From JAADHU01 sp964446495 (lineage in GTDB: Bacteria > Pseudomonadota > Gammaproteobacteria > Steroidobacterales > Woeseiaceae), in assembly GCA_964446495.1 (NCBI GenBank), contig CAYUOY010000010.1, forward strand, positions 1 through 53,965: DNA of 53,965 bases, read 5' to 3'. A model generated the notes under the pieces. The model did not search any database. It was given only the letters and a program-made list of their open reading frames with translations, and was not told the DNA's origin. Below are positions 1-8,604 of this stretch, in pieces. Each line of letters starts with the position of its first letter. Within the stretch, counting starts at the first letter, position 1. Both the position numbers and the translations under genes were made by a program.

Positions 1-57
1 GGTGGTGATCGTCCACTCACTCGGAGAGCCTTAACTCGATCGCGGACGATCACCACC
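1..57. repeat. 14-bp perfect inverted repeat (stem-loop)
   Basis: Bases 1-14 (GGTGGTGATCGTCC) are exactly complementary to bases 44-57, separated by 29 bases. The dyad lies at the edge of the window, downstream of the molybdenum hydroxylase operon that is read leftward. There is no T-tract, so a classical intrinsic terminator is unlikely. It could be an extragenic palindrome, a mobile-element end or an attachment site. What lies to the left is not visible. Confidence 0.7.
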
Positions 58-192
58 GGCGCCGACCCGCCCATATAATTCGACAAGTAATTAGCAACTC
101 AGACCGCCGGGATTTTCTAATCGTGCTTCTGTAGACTTTGCTTTAAATGCAGGACTACAATCTCGAAAGGCTGGGGCGCTTCCCGGGGTTAG

Positions 193-1188
193 TCAGGCAT
201 CGCGAATGGCGCGCATCACCAGGTTTTCGAGCAAGGAAATCTTGAAGTGATTGTAATTCAGAGGCGCGGCGCCACGTGCGGCTGAGCCGCCCGCCAGTTT
301 GGCCGTTTCTTCGTCTTTGGCGCTACCTCTGGCAATGTCTTCAGCCACCGACATGCGGCGTGGTATGCACTCGACGCCTCCGCAGGCAATACGAATATCC
401 TGAATCACGTTATTTTCTACTCGCATCGCAGCTGCCACATTGACGAGAGCGAAATCCCAGGTATTTCGGTCCGCCACTTTCTCGAAGTAGAATTGCGCGC
501 CCGCCCACGTGTTGGGGATGCGGATTGCCGTCAGGATATCGGTGGGCCCGATGACGGTCATGCGTTCTATGTCGGCTTCAGGTCCAACGAAAAACTTTTC
601 CGCCGCAACAATACGTTCACCGCCCTCACTTTGAATGACCATGCTGGCATCCAGCACGACCAGGGCGGGCGCCAGATCGGACGGTGATACAGCCACACAG
701 CGGTCGGCACCGAACAGGCAGTGTTCGCGATTCATGCCCTCGGGCGTATCGGCATAGCAGGTGCTACCGCCCGCGCGGTAACAGTCGATTCCGCTGCGGT
801 AGTACCAGCAGCGCGTGTCCTGACAAACGTTACCGCCGATCGTGCCCACATTTCTGATCTGTGGGCTGGCTACGTGCGATGCAGCAACCGCCAGCAAGCT
901 GTAGTCTCGCTTTATTGACGCGCTGGCCTCGATTTGAGACACCGTAGTAAGCGCGCCAATTTCGATTCCGGAAGCTGTCTCGCGAATTCCCTGCATTGAT
1001 TCAATGCGCGACATGTCGATAACGGCCTGCGGGCGTTTCGCCCGGTCCTTGAACCAGTCCAGGCTGTCTTGCCCGCCGGCTATCAGCCACCCATCGTCAC
1101 CGAGCTTTCCAACGAGTTCCAGAGCAGCATCTATGTCGAGCGGTTGAAATAGCTCGAATCTTGTCATCATGTCTTTTGCCACAGCCAT
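193..1188 (-). CDS. Molybdenum hydroxylase FAD-binding subunit with extra Fe-S cysteines
   Basis: This is the medium (FAD) subunit of a xanthine-dehydrogenase-family enzyme, 331 aa. It passes electrons from the 2Fe-2S subunit to FAD. The N-terminal half has the CoxM/PCMH-type FAD-binding pattern (LIAGGQDSL near residue 40; VGTIGGN near 115). Straight after GGN there is an insert with about six cysteines between residues 121 and 165, ending in CVAVSPSDLAPAL. Such an insert binds an additional [4Fe-4S] cluster in 4-hydroxybenzoyl-CoA reductase beta and in PaoB/YagS, so the same is inferred here. It is the last gene of the operon, 6 bases after the molybdopterin subunit. The first ATG has AGGGG directly against it; starts at Met7 or Met8 are possible. 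The substrate is unknown. Confidence 0.9.
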   Translation of the reverse strand: MAVAKDMMTRFELFQPLDIDAALELVGKLGDDGWLIAGGQDSLDWFKDRAKRPQAVIDMSRIESMQGIRETASGIEIGALTTVSQIEASASIKRDYSLLAVAASHVASPQIRNVGTIGGNVCQDTRCWYYRSGIDCYRAGGSTCYADTPEGMNREHCLFGADRCVAVSPSDLAPALVVLDASMVIQSEGGERIVAAEKFFVGPEADIERMTVIGPTDILTAIRIPNTWAGAQFYFEKVADRNTWDFALVNVAAAMRVENNVIQDIRIACGGVECIPRRMSVAEDIARGSAKDEETAKLAGGSAARGAAPLNYNHFKISLLENLVMRAIRDA

Positions 1189-1194
1189 CCCCTG

Positions 1195-3600
1195 TTAAAA
1201 CGTGTAAACCTGCAGTGGCCGATGGGATTGCTCCCGTTCCGCAATTGCGTTAATGATCATGTCTGGCACGATTGGTGTGCGATTGAAGTAGTGCCCGCCG
1301 AGTGCATCTGAAATAGCGCAAACCAGTGCGGACGCGGCGCAACCCATGACAGGTTCACCCATACCGCGGACGCCTACCGGGTTTTGCGGATCAGCGATGC
1401 CGACCGCATCCCAGCCAAGTTCCGAGGGAACATCCAGATACGACGGCGGCTTCGCCTGGTGGAAACCAACGTTTGCTGGCAGCCCGTTCTGCGGGTCATA
1501 GACCAATCGTTCGGTGCTGGCGAGGCCGATGCCCATAACCGCGCCTCCTTTTACCTGGCTCGCAAGACCCAGCGGGTGGATGACGGTGCCGCAATCAATA
1601 ACGCCGTTGTACTCGAGAACTTCAAACCGACCTGTTTCGGTATCAAGCTCGATGAGCATGAAGCCTGCTGCCAGCGCGGGTGGCGACCCGTCGAGTTTGT
1701 AGTTGTCTTTCGCCACGCCGATCAGGCCACTACCTGCGATGGCTGTTGCCGATGCGCTGGTCATCGGATTCAGGTCATCCGGAATTTCATGGCCCGCGAA
1801 TTTTCCACCCATTTCAATAGCTTTTTGTGCCGCCTGGCCGTACGTCATGCGTTGCGCCGGGTCTGCTTTGGAGAAAACCGTCTCGTCGCCGATATCGTAC
1901 TCATCCGTTGCACCGCCAAACTCATCGACTGCAATTTCGAGCAGCTTCTGTCGCGCATCCATTGCTGCCGCATGATTGCTGCGCGACATCGTGAAACTGG
2001 TATTGCTGCCGAACTGGCCGAAGTTCCACGGCAGATGCTTGCGCGTATCGCCGCGTTCGATGACGCAATTTTCCCAACGGCACTTCAATACTTCCGCCAC
2101 GACACGTGAAGTCGCTGCATAGGAATATGTGCCCAGGTTCCCGACGCCGGAGTGAATGTGTAGTCGACCATCGGGTGCGATTCTCACCAGACCGTCGAAA
2201 CCGCTGGCACCCGCCGAATGATAGGCCTGGCCGATGCCAACACCGATCACTTTCGAGCCGTTGCGTTCACCGCTACGTGCTTTCATTTTCTCCCAGTTGA
2301 AAGCCATGGCGCCTTTATTCAACGCCTCGGTCTGGTAGGCGCTGGTGACCGGTCGTTGTCTGCCACCGAATATCGTGTCGTTGTTCGGTGCATTGATGCG
2401 ACGAATATCCAGTCGGTCAACACCCAGCTCTTTGGCCGCTTTATCCAGCAACGGCTCCATTATCATCGCAATCTGGTTCTGTCCCGGCCCGCGCTGCGCG
2501 CCGCCCGGCGGAGTATTGGTCAGAACCGGAATGCCACGATATTGCATGGCCCCGGGTTGATAGCACATCGATACGGCGCCGGCCGCACTATTGAAATCCG
2601 GGTATCCGCCGTGTGGCCCGCCGGACTGCACAATATACAAATCAACGGCCGTTATCTTGCCGTTGCCGGCAACACCAACTTTCACTCGTCCCTGAAAACC
2701 GGCCCGGTTTGAGCCAAGGTAATATTCTTCGGCGCGACTGATACGCATCATCACCGGGCGCCCGATTTTCTTCGACATGTGTGCCGGTAAGGCCATGATG
2801 GGATACGGGGCGCCCTTGGAACCGAAGCCGCCACCACAATATTCCGCCACATAAACGAGATCTTTCGGCTCGATGCCAATGTGGGCCGCCATACCGGGAA
2901 TCATGAAGCTCTGACTTTGTGACGAACCGAACAGGAAGCACTTGCCGTTTTCCCAATAGGACATGGCGCTCCGTGGCTCCATGCTGTGGTGTGAATTGCT
3001 GGCCGTAACAAAAGATTCGTCGTAGATGACCCTGGCATCAGCAAAACCCTTCTCCAGATCGCCGTACGACCACTCACTCACCGCCTTACCGCTCATGGGA
3101 AACTGGTCCGCATCGGCCGCCGCGAAATCACGAGCCGTCCACTTGAGCTCTTGCAGCGGTATGCCGCCGTTGGCCACATTGCCAGCCACCTGTGCGTTCG
3201 CGCCGCCCGGATACAGGCTTTGCAAGGGGTCGAGTACGAAATCCAGCGGCTCAATATCGTAGTGCACTTTCTCCAGCGCATCGGCGGCCGTGGTTTCATC
3301 AACCGCTGCAATAGCCAGGATGGGATCACCCACATAGTGTGGATTGTTGGTCAGGATCGCTTGTGCAGCACCCTCCATCGCCGGCACGTCATCCGCGGTC
3401 AACACGCCGACCACACCTTCCATGGCCAATGCATCGCTCGCGTCAATATTGGAGACCCGGGCGTGCGGCATCGGACTCAGCAACAATTTGCAATACACCA
3501 TCCCATCGACACGGAAGTCTTCCGCAAATTTTGCCTTGCCAGTTACCTTGCCGCGAATATCCGGTGGCGTGAAATTTTTGCCTATGAGTGAGTAAGCCAT
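1195..3600 (-). CDS. Molybdenum hydroxylase large (molybdopterin-binding) subunit
   Basis: This is the catalytic subunit of a xanthine-dehydrogenase-family hydroxylase (801 aa, slightly longer than the roughly 730-780 aa usual for PaoC/HcrA-type subunits). The N-terminal domain matches the aldehyde oxidase/xanthine dehydrogenase a/b hammerhead (DIRGKVTGKAKFAEDF). The cofactor-binding domain has CGGGFGSKG, and the C-terminal RGMGEPVMGCAAS supplies the conserved active-site Glu. There is no signal peptide; export would depend on the Tat signal of the partner 2Fe-2S subunit. The gene starts one base after the stop of that subunit and is followed 6 bases later by the FAD subunit, so the three form an operon. 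Family assignment is firm. Whether the substrate is an aldehyde, an aromatic CoA ester or a heterocycle cannot be read from the sequence. Confidence 0.93.
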   Translation of the reverse strand: MAYSLIGKNFTPPDIRGKVTGKAKFAEDFRVDGMVYCKLLLSPMPHARVSNIDASDALAMEGVVGVLTADDVPAMEGAAQAILTNNPHYVGDPILAIAAVDETTAADALEKVHYDIEPLDFVLDPLQSLYPGGANAQVAGNVANGGIPLQELKWTARDFAAADADQFPMSGKAVSEWSYGDLEKGFADARVIYDESFVTASNSHHSMEPRSAMSYWENGKCFLFGSSQSQSFMIPGMAAHIGIEPKDLVYVAEYCGGGFGSKGAPYPIMALPAHMSKKIGRPVMMRISRAEEYYLGSNRAGFQGRVKVGVAGNGKITAVDLYIVQSGGPHGGYPDFNSAAGAVSMCYQPGAMQYRGIPVLTNTPPGGAQRGPGQNQIAMIMEPLLDKAAKELGVDRLDIRRINAPNNDTIFGGRQRPVTSAYQTEALNKGAMAFNWEKMKARSGERNGSKVIGVGIGQAYHSAGASGFDGLVRIAPDGRLHIHSGVGNLGTYSYAATSRVVAEVLKCRWENCVIERGDTRKHLPWNFGQFGSNTSFTMSRSNHAAAMDARQKLLEIAVDEFGGATDEYDIGDETVFSKADPAQRMTYGQAAQKAIEMGGKFAGHEIPDDLNPMTSASATAIAGSGLIGVAKDNYKLDGSPPALAAGFMLIELDTETGRFEVLEYNGVIDCGTVIHPLGLASQVKGGAVMGIGLASTERLVYDPQNGLPANVGFHQAKPPSYLDVPSELGWDAVGIADPQNPVGVRGMGEPVMGCAASALVCAISDALGGHYFNRTPIVPDMIINAIAEREQSHRPLQVYTF

Positions 3601-3601
3601 G

Positions 3602-4255
3602 TCAGGACACCTCCGCGGCGCGCATTACGGAATTCAGGTAGTGGTCGTAGGCACCGCAGCGGCAGAGATTGCCCGACAACGCCCGCCGTGCTTCTTCCCG
3701 CGTGGGATGCGGATTGCTTTCCAGCAAAGCGACGGTCGACATGATTTGCCCCGGCGTACAGAAGCCGCACTGCGGTCCCAGTTCGTCGATAAATGCCTGC
3801 TGGATGGGGTGTAGCTCACCGTCGGGCCCTTCCAGCCCTTCAATGGTCCGCACCGATCGGGAACCGACGGTGTGCGTCAGCATGGAACAGGAATAATGGG
3901 TCACACCATCGATGACAACTGTACAAGCGCCGCACTCGCCTCGATCACAGGCCAGCTTGGTGCCAGTCAGCCCCAGTTTGTTGCGCAGTGTCATCGCCAG
4001 CGTCTCATTAGGCAAAACGTCAACCCGGCGGGTCTTGCCGTTAATGTTGAGGGAAATCAGCCGTTCGACAGCTCCTGCCGCCGGTCCTTTCCCGGGAGCA
4101 CAGCCCGCCAGAAAATAGCCGGATGAAGCGGCAACCGCGCCCGAAGCAATGATGCCTTTGATAAAGGCACGGCGACTCGCGCGAAGTCCGGAGGATTGAG
4201 ATTCGCTGGCGCCAATCGCTGCTTCTCCCGGAAAGTACGTCGTGGGGTCTTTCAT
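3602..4255 (-). CDS. Tat-exported 2Fe-2S subunit of the molybdenum hydroxylase
   Basis: Small subunit of 217 aa carrying two [2Fe-2S] clusters. The plant-type site is CDRGECGACTVVIDG plus a downstream Cys; the second site is CGFCTPGQIMS with CRCGAYDHY near the C-terminus. The N-terminus holds a twin-arginine motif (SRRAFIKG, residues 27-34), a hydrophobic stretch, and then LAGC at about 49-52, which could be a lipobox. This makes the enzyme periplasmic or membrane-anchored, as in the E. coli PaoABC aldehyde oxidoreductase whose PaoA subunit also carries the Tat signal. The start has an upstream AGAGG about 8 bases away. It is the first gene of the operon. Confidence 0.93.
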   Translation of the reverse strand: MKDPTTYFPGEAAIGASESQSSGLRASRRAFIKGIIASGAVAASSGYFLAGCAPGKGPAAGAVERLISLNINGKTRRVDVLPNETLAMTLRNKLGLTGTKLACDRGECGACTVVIDGVTHYSCSMLTHTVGSRSVRTIEGLEGPDGELHPIQQAFIDELGPQCGFCTPGQIMSTVALLESNPHPTREEARRALSGNLCRCGAYDHYLNSVMRAAEVS

Positions 4256-4363
4256 TTTAGTTTCCTCTGGACCGGTACGCCGACACTAGCCAACTCGATC
4301 TCTCAGGTAAAGCGTCAAACAGCCTGTCGAATTCTATGTGTTACATCAAACGACCCGCAATTC

Positions 4364-5422
4364 CTAGCGCCGCAACGCTGCACGATCCCAGAACTCGTCA
4401 AGCTGGTTCTCAAGATAAAGCGAACGAAAAAACGAGTACGGATCACAACCGATTTTTGTTATGACACTGGGACTGAAGTCACGATCCATTACCCGTCGTA
4501 AATACGGCGCTCGCGTGTAGTTATCCGGATCATGTACCCACATGTCGGCATGCAGATAACCTTTGTCGTCCATATAAAAGTGTTCCAGCGTGTACGCGTT
4601 GGCTGAAACGGGCTGCCCTCGCGTGCTCATAAAGGCGGGATTCAGATGCGTCGTTTTGACGACCAGAGTCTGCCCTTTCCATTCGCCGCTTGAAAATCCC
4701 AATGACGAACCGGTCGCCGAATCCGGAAACTCGCGGCCGTCGAGGTAGATACGGCGCACGTAGTCCGCGCCGTACATGACCGCGATATGGTCTTCCGCTG
4801 CAATGATCTCCATCGGGTATGGCATGCCTGATGCCATCACGACTCCCATGGAGCCGCAGCGAGTGTTGCCGTTGTCCATCTCAAGATAATTGTCAATGAT
4901 CGCCTGGCCTTTCGGAGTCATTGCGTAGTCAAGCTTGCGGATAGCGCCCTTGCCGAAAGCGCGTCTCCAGACGCCCTGTAGGTCGACCGGATCGGGCGGC
5001 AAATCATCGGGCACAGTTCGCACCACGGCGCGGCGGCCGGAAAATTTCCCGCCCTTCATCGGCCTGCCGAGGAAATCGATGGAACCGTGGTGATCCACGT
5101 CACCTTCGAGCTCGCCTGCCGCATTCATTGTCCCGCTGAATGTACTTAGGTGTTCCGTATCCCAACCGGTTGCCCAGTGCAGATCGAAAGCGAACTGGTC
5201 ACCTGTTATTCTGACTTCTGCAGGACCGTCATACACGTAGGCAATGACCTTACCTCCTCGTGCTTCGAACGTAACATCCACATGCGAGGTGGCGCCGCCC
5301 ATCGCAAATCCATGCGTCACTATGTCCCAGTTGCCCATCAGGTCAGCATCTTGTGCCAAGCCATTGTTCGCCGCCGAGCCTGCCAGGAGCAGGATAACTA
5401 TCGCTAGTTTTCGACCGTACAT
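4364..5422 (-). CDS. Secreted protein of unknown function
   Basis: About 352 aa from the Met at 5422, which gives a clean Sec signal peptide (hydrophobic LAIVILLLAGSAA, then Ala-Gln). The longer reading frame begins upstream but would bury the signal. The N-terminal third (about 30-140) looks beta-rich, with repeated G-x-(F/V) strands and a FSGTMNAAGELEGDVD segment. The C-terminal half has a recurrent pattern (RRIYLDGREFPD; GEWKGQTLVVKTTH; LEHFYMDDKGYLHADMWVHD) that I associate with an uncharacterised periplasmic family often found near DUF6152 proteins. It sits 14 bases downstream of a YceI lipoprotein gene, so it may be cotranscribed with it. Function is unknown. Confidence 0.8.
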   Translation of the reverse strand: MYGRKLAIVILLLAGSAANNGLAQDADLMGNWDIVTHGFAMGGATSHVDVTFEARGGKVIAYVYDGPAEVRITGDQFAFDLHWATGWDTEHLSTFSGTMNAAGELEGDVDHHGSIDFLGRPMKGGKFSGRRAVVRTVPDDLPPDPVDLQGVWRRAFGKGAIRKLDYAMTPKGQAIIDNYLEMDNGNTRCGSMGVVMASGMPYPMEIIAAEDHIAVMYGADYVRRIYLDGREFPDSATGSSLGFSSGEWKGQTLVVKTTHLNPAFMSTRGQPVSANAYTLEHFYMDDKGYLHADMWVHDPDNYTRAPYLRRVMDRDFSPSVITKIGCDPYSFFRSLYLENQLDEFWDRAALRR

Positions 5423-5435
5423 GCCTATCCCCTCA

Positions 5436-6119
5436 CTATTCCGTACCAGCGGTAATGGCTCTGGCCAGTTGCGCAGCAGGCGTACTCTCATCGTTGCTGC
5501 CCTGCTCGAATTCGACTTCGATTCTCAGATCAACCCGGTCGGCAACAGCGGGAATGAAACGATCCAGGCCGAAATCCGATCGTTGCACGTACCCTGACGC
5601 TGAAAGCCCAATCACCGGTTTCGATGTAATTGGATTCACCATCGCACCATTAATTTTGACCGCGAGAATCAACGGCTTGGTGATTCCACGAATGGTTACC
5701 TGCCCACTCAATGCGCCTTCGGATTCATTGATGGCCTCATAACTATCCGCCACGTAGGCGATATGCGGAAACTTTACCGCATTGAAAAACTTGGGTGACG
5801 TCAGTTCCTTGTCAAAAAAAGCCGTGTTGGTCTTAATAGAAGCCGCGTCAGCGACAATGCTCACCTGAGTCTTCTCCAGCGCCGCTGGATCAAGCTCCAA
5901 CTCACCGTCAATTCCGCCAATGCGTAACAAGGGGAAAGACAAACCCTGATGCAAATAGGAAAACGTGAGATAGGTATGCGACTTGTCGACCGCATACGTT
6001 CCCGCTGGTATTCCTGGCCCTGCGTCACCAACCGGTGGGCTTTCAGGTGTGCCTCCATCACTGCACGCTGCAAGAATTGATGCGGCGAGTAACGTGCACA
6101 GCATGCGAATGAGCTTCAT
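5436..6119 (-). CDS. YceI-family lipoprotein
   Basis: YceI proteins are beta-barrel lipocalin-like folds that bind isoprenoids or amphiphilic molecules in the periplasm. The start chosen at 6119 gives a 227-aa lipoprotein precursor with signal and lipobox (ILAAC, Cys about 19). The YceI domain covers about residues 38-215: YAVDKSHTYLTFSYLHQG, a strand with VSIVADAASIKTNTAFFDKEL, FPHIAYVAD, GQVTIRGITKPL and RSDFGLDRF. It lies in the middle of a block with two further YceI-domain genes. The upstream stop at 6154 is 34 bases away, consistent with one operon read leftward. The ligand is unknown. Confidence 0.9.
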   Translation of the reverse strand: MKLIRMLCTLLAASILAACSDGGTPESPPVGDAGPGIPAGTYAVDKSHTYLTFSYLHQGLSFPLLRIGGIDGELELDPAALEKTQVSIVADAASIKTNTAFFDKELTSPKFFNAVKFPHIAYVADSYEAINESEGALSGQVTIRGITKPLILAVKINGAMVNPITSKPVIGLSASGYVQRSDFGLDRFIPAVADRVDLRIEVEFEQGSNDESTPAAQLARAITAGTE

Positions 6120-6153
6120 ACCATTTCCTGTTGCTATTTTCCCGCGGAGCGGC

Positions 6154-7119
6154 CTAATTTGCTTTTGCGAATTCCACTTGAATATTGAGTGACAGCTCGT
6201 CGCCGACGTACTGGTCAAAGGCCGTCAGGCCAAAGTCGGATCGGTGCACGATGCCGGTGGCTGAAAACCCGATCATCTCTTTACGGGTCATTCGATTCAT
6301 CGCCGCCGAGTTGATTGTGACATCCAGCGTTACAGGCACCGTTTTTCCGAGCACACTCAGGTCGCCGATCAAGGTCCCCGCCGTCGGGGATTCCTCGACA
6401 TAGGTCGAACTCCTGAAGACGATTTCCGGGTGATTCTCGACATCAAAATATTCTTCGCCACGCAATGCGTCGTCGAACGCCGCAATGGATGTGTCGATAC
6501 TGCTGGCATCAATCGTGATACTGACTTCGCTGTTACTCATTTCCCGGCCGTCGAGCATCAGCTCAGCATCAAAATCTGAAAATTGAATTTGCGGATGTGA
6601 CATTCCCATGTGCGAGTAGGAAAAACTGATGTACGCGTGATTCTGGTCAAGTTCGTATTTTCCAGGTGTAATTGCCTTCGCAACAGACTCGATGCCGCCG
6701 GCTTCAGAAACCTCCTCGCTGGCATTCAACTCGACCTGCGTGCTGGTGATTCCGCGTAACGGGGTAATTACCAGGCCATCGTCCCGAGTGACGATATTGA
6801 TCGACATGCGTTTGGTATTGTTGCGGCCGAGAATACCATCCACCTTGATCCTGTCGCCGACCTTCAGTGTGTCCTTTTTCCAGCCGACCCTACTGAGCAT
6901 CATCAGATTCATCGTTTGCAGATCCCAGGTTTCAACGCTACCGTTGTTGGCGATCTCAAGGTAATAACGGGCGTGCGGATTCTTGTACATCACCTCGATG
7001 ATTGTGCCCTCGATGGTGCCTTCGTTCCCCGCCTCGTAATCCGCGGCAAAAGCATGATGGGCTAGCGATACGTTGGCCTGAAATAAAAATAGGGGAGTGA
7101 CGAGCAAGAACCTTCGCAT
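6154..7119 (-). CDS. DUF6152-like domain fused to YceI domain
   Basis: 321 aa from the Met at 7119, where GGAGGT precedes the ATG by about 6 bases; upstream in-frame codons add only a non-coding-looking extension. A signal peptide ends near LAHHAFA. The first part (about 20-125: HHAFAADYEAGNEGTIEGTI, then KNPHARYYLEI and VGDRIKVDGILGR) matches my picture of the DUF6152 periplasmic family. The second part (about 145-320) is a complete YceI domain (YELDQNHAYISFSYSHMGMS, SITIDASSIDTS, FRSSTYVEE, RSDFGLTAFDQYVGDELSL). The fusion is continuous in one frame with no sign of frameshift. Function is unknown. Sharing an operon with a second YceI protein suggests a common envelope process. Confidence 0.88.
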   Translation of the reverse strand: MRRFLLVTPLFLFQANVSLAHHAFAADYEAGNEGTIEGTIIEVMYKNPHARYYLEIANNGSVETWDLQTMNLMMLSRVGWKKDTLKVGDRIKVDGILGRNNTKRMSINIVTRDDGLVITPLRGITSTQVELNASEEVSEAGGIESVAKAITPGKYELDQNHAYISFSYSHMGMSHPQIQFSDFDAELMLDGREMSNSEVSITIDASSIDTSIAAFDDALRGEEYFDVENHPEIVFRSSTYVEESPTAGTLIGDLSVLGKTVPVTLDVTINSAAMNRMTRKEMIGFSATGIVHRSDFGLTAFDQYVGDELSLNIQVEFAKAN

Positions 7120-7315
7120 GGGTCTACCTCCAAACCGCGGCACAAGAACAGCCAGCACCCATTGTAAACCTATTGGCAAAGCGTAAGAGGATCCGCTGGC
7201 TGGAGTCCCATAAGAACATCTTGCTGTGCGAAACAAGCCATTGTTCACATCATCGCCCGATTCGTTATCATGAGATCAGGTTTTCGTTTTCGTTTACCCT
7301 ACTGACAGGCCTCAC

Positions 7316-8509
7316 ATGACCAAAGAAAGCGCGTCCGCCGCCACGGCAGAATCGTATGACTCCGTCGCAAAATGGCTGCACTGGCTCATCGCTGCCATGA
7401 TTGTGTTGCAATTTGTGCTGGCAAACCTCGCTGAAGGGGCTGAAGAGTCCGGCTCAAAATTTCAGCAACTGGTGCTGCTTGCCAATCACAAGTCGGTTGG
7501 CATTACCATACTGTCACTCGCCATCGTTCGTCTGGTCTGGCGCTTCATGCACCCACCCCCCGCACCGCTGGCAATGCCCACCTGGCAACGCCGGGCATCG
7601 AATATCAGTCACTGGTCTTTGTATGTCCTGCTGATATTGATTCCAGTCAGTGGCTGGATAATATCTTCCGCGGCCGCTATTTCCGTAAGCTGGTTCAATT
7701 TGTTTCAGTTGCCCGACCTGGTCAGTGCGAATGAGGTCCTGCAGGAAGTATTTGAAGAATTGCACGGAGCTTTCGCCTATCTCCTCCTCGCTCTGGCCGC
7801 GGTTCACCTGCTGGCCGCTCTGAAACACACGTTTGTCGATCGAGATGGTGCTATTCGCCGAATCTCGTCAACACTCAGCATTGTACTGTTTGTTGCTGTG
7901 ATCGTAGCCGGTGTAATGGCGCTGACTAAAATAGGACGTGCGAGCGAGTCAGTGGCAGGCCCGGCCTTGTCCGCGGACGCGTCAAGTGAAAGCAGAATGG
8001 CGGCAAGTCTGCCGCAGTGGCAAATAGATTATTCCAACAGCTTTATCCGTTTTACGGCCGAGCAGGCAGGCGCAGAGTTCGGGGCGGAGTGGAAAGAGTG
8101 GCAGGCCGATATGCACTTTGATGAAAAACGCCTTGATGTCAGTTCATTCGAAGTAACTGTCAATGCCAACTCCGTAACAACGCTGGATAAAGACCGCGAC
8201 GAAACCTTGATGGACATTGAGTGGTTTGATGAGGCCAATTTTCCGAGTATTTTTTACCGGGCGAATTTGTTTTCTGCGGCTCCGGACAATCACTTCTACG
8301 CCAATGGCGAAATGCAGGTCAAGGGGGTGAGAAATCCCGTAACACTGGATTTTGCCGTCAATCGGGATGGGAATCGAGTAATCCTCACAGGGAATGTAAC
8401 GTTGGACCGGATCGCTCTGGGCGTGGGCACTGGCGATTGGGAGGATACGACCTGGGTTGGGCAATTTGTGGAGGTTCAGGTGCGGGTTGAGGCGGTTGTT
8501 GGGGAGTAG
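7316..8509 (+). CDS. Cytochrome b561 fused to periplasmic YceI domain
   Basis: 397 aa. Residues about 15-205 form a CybB-type cytochrome b561 with four membrane segments and candidate haem histidines in each (AKWLHWLIAAMIV; LLANHKSVGITI; ISHWSLYVLLILIPVSGW; ELHGAFAYLLLALAAVHLL). A further hydrophobic segment at about 185-205 leads into a YceI domain (about 225-395: WQIDYSNSFIRFTAEQAG, FEVTVNANSVTTLD, IFYRANLFS, GEMQVKGVRNPVTLDF). The family normally moves electrons between quinol and periplasmic partners; the fusion suggests redox chemistry on a YceI-bound lipid or quinone, which is inference. It is divergent from the DUF6152-YceI gene across a short (196-base) intergenic region. Confidence 0.93.
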   Translation: MTKESASAATAESYDSVAKWLHWLIAAMIVLQFVLANLAEGAEESGSKFQQLVLLANHKSVGITILSLAIVRLVWRFMHPPPAPLAMPTWQRRASNISHWSLYVLLILIPVSGWIISSAAAISVSWFNLFQLPDLVSANEVLQEVFEELHGAFAYLLLALAAVHLLAALKHTFVDRDGAIRRISSTLSIVLFVAVIVAGVMALTKIGRASESVAGPALSADASSESRMAASLPQWQIDYSNSFIRFTAEQAGAEFGAEWKEWQADMHFDEKRLDVSSFEVTVNANSVTTLDKDRDETLMDIEWFDEANFPSIFYRANLFSAAPDNHFYANGEMQVKGVRNPVTLDFAVNRDGNRVILTGNVTLDRIALGVGTGDWEDTTWVGQFVEVQVRVEAVVGE

Positions 8510-8604
8510 ATTGCTTCGTTTGGAATTGATGGGGTAACCCACAATCTCGGATTTCGGAGTTTTCGTTGAATTGATGGGTGTCCCTGTTTTCGACTTGGCC
8601 CGGG

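Noticed and set aside
1384..2109. 241-codon open frame on the plus strand
   Set aside because: It lies wholly antisense to the molybdopterin subunit, and its composition is typical of a shadow frame.
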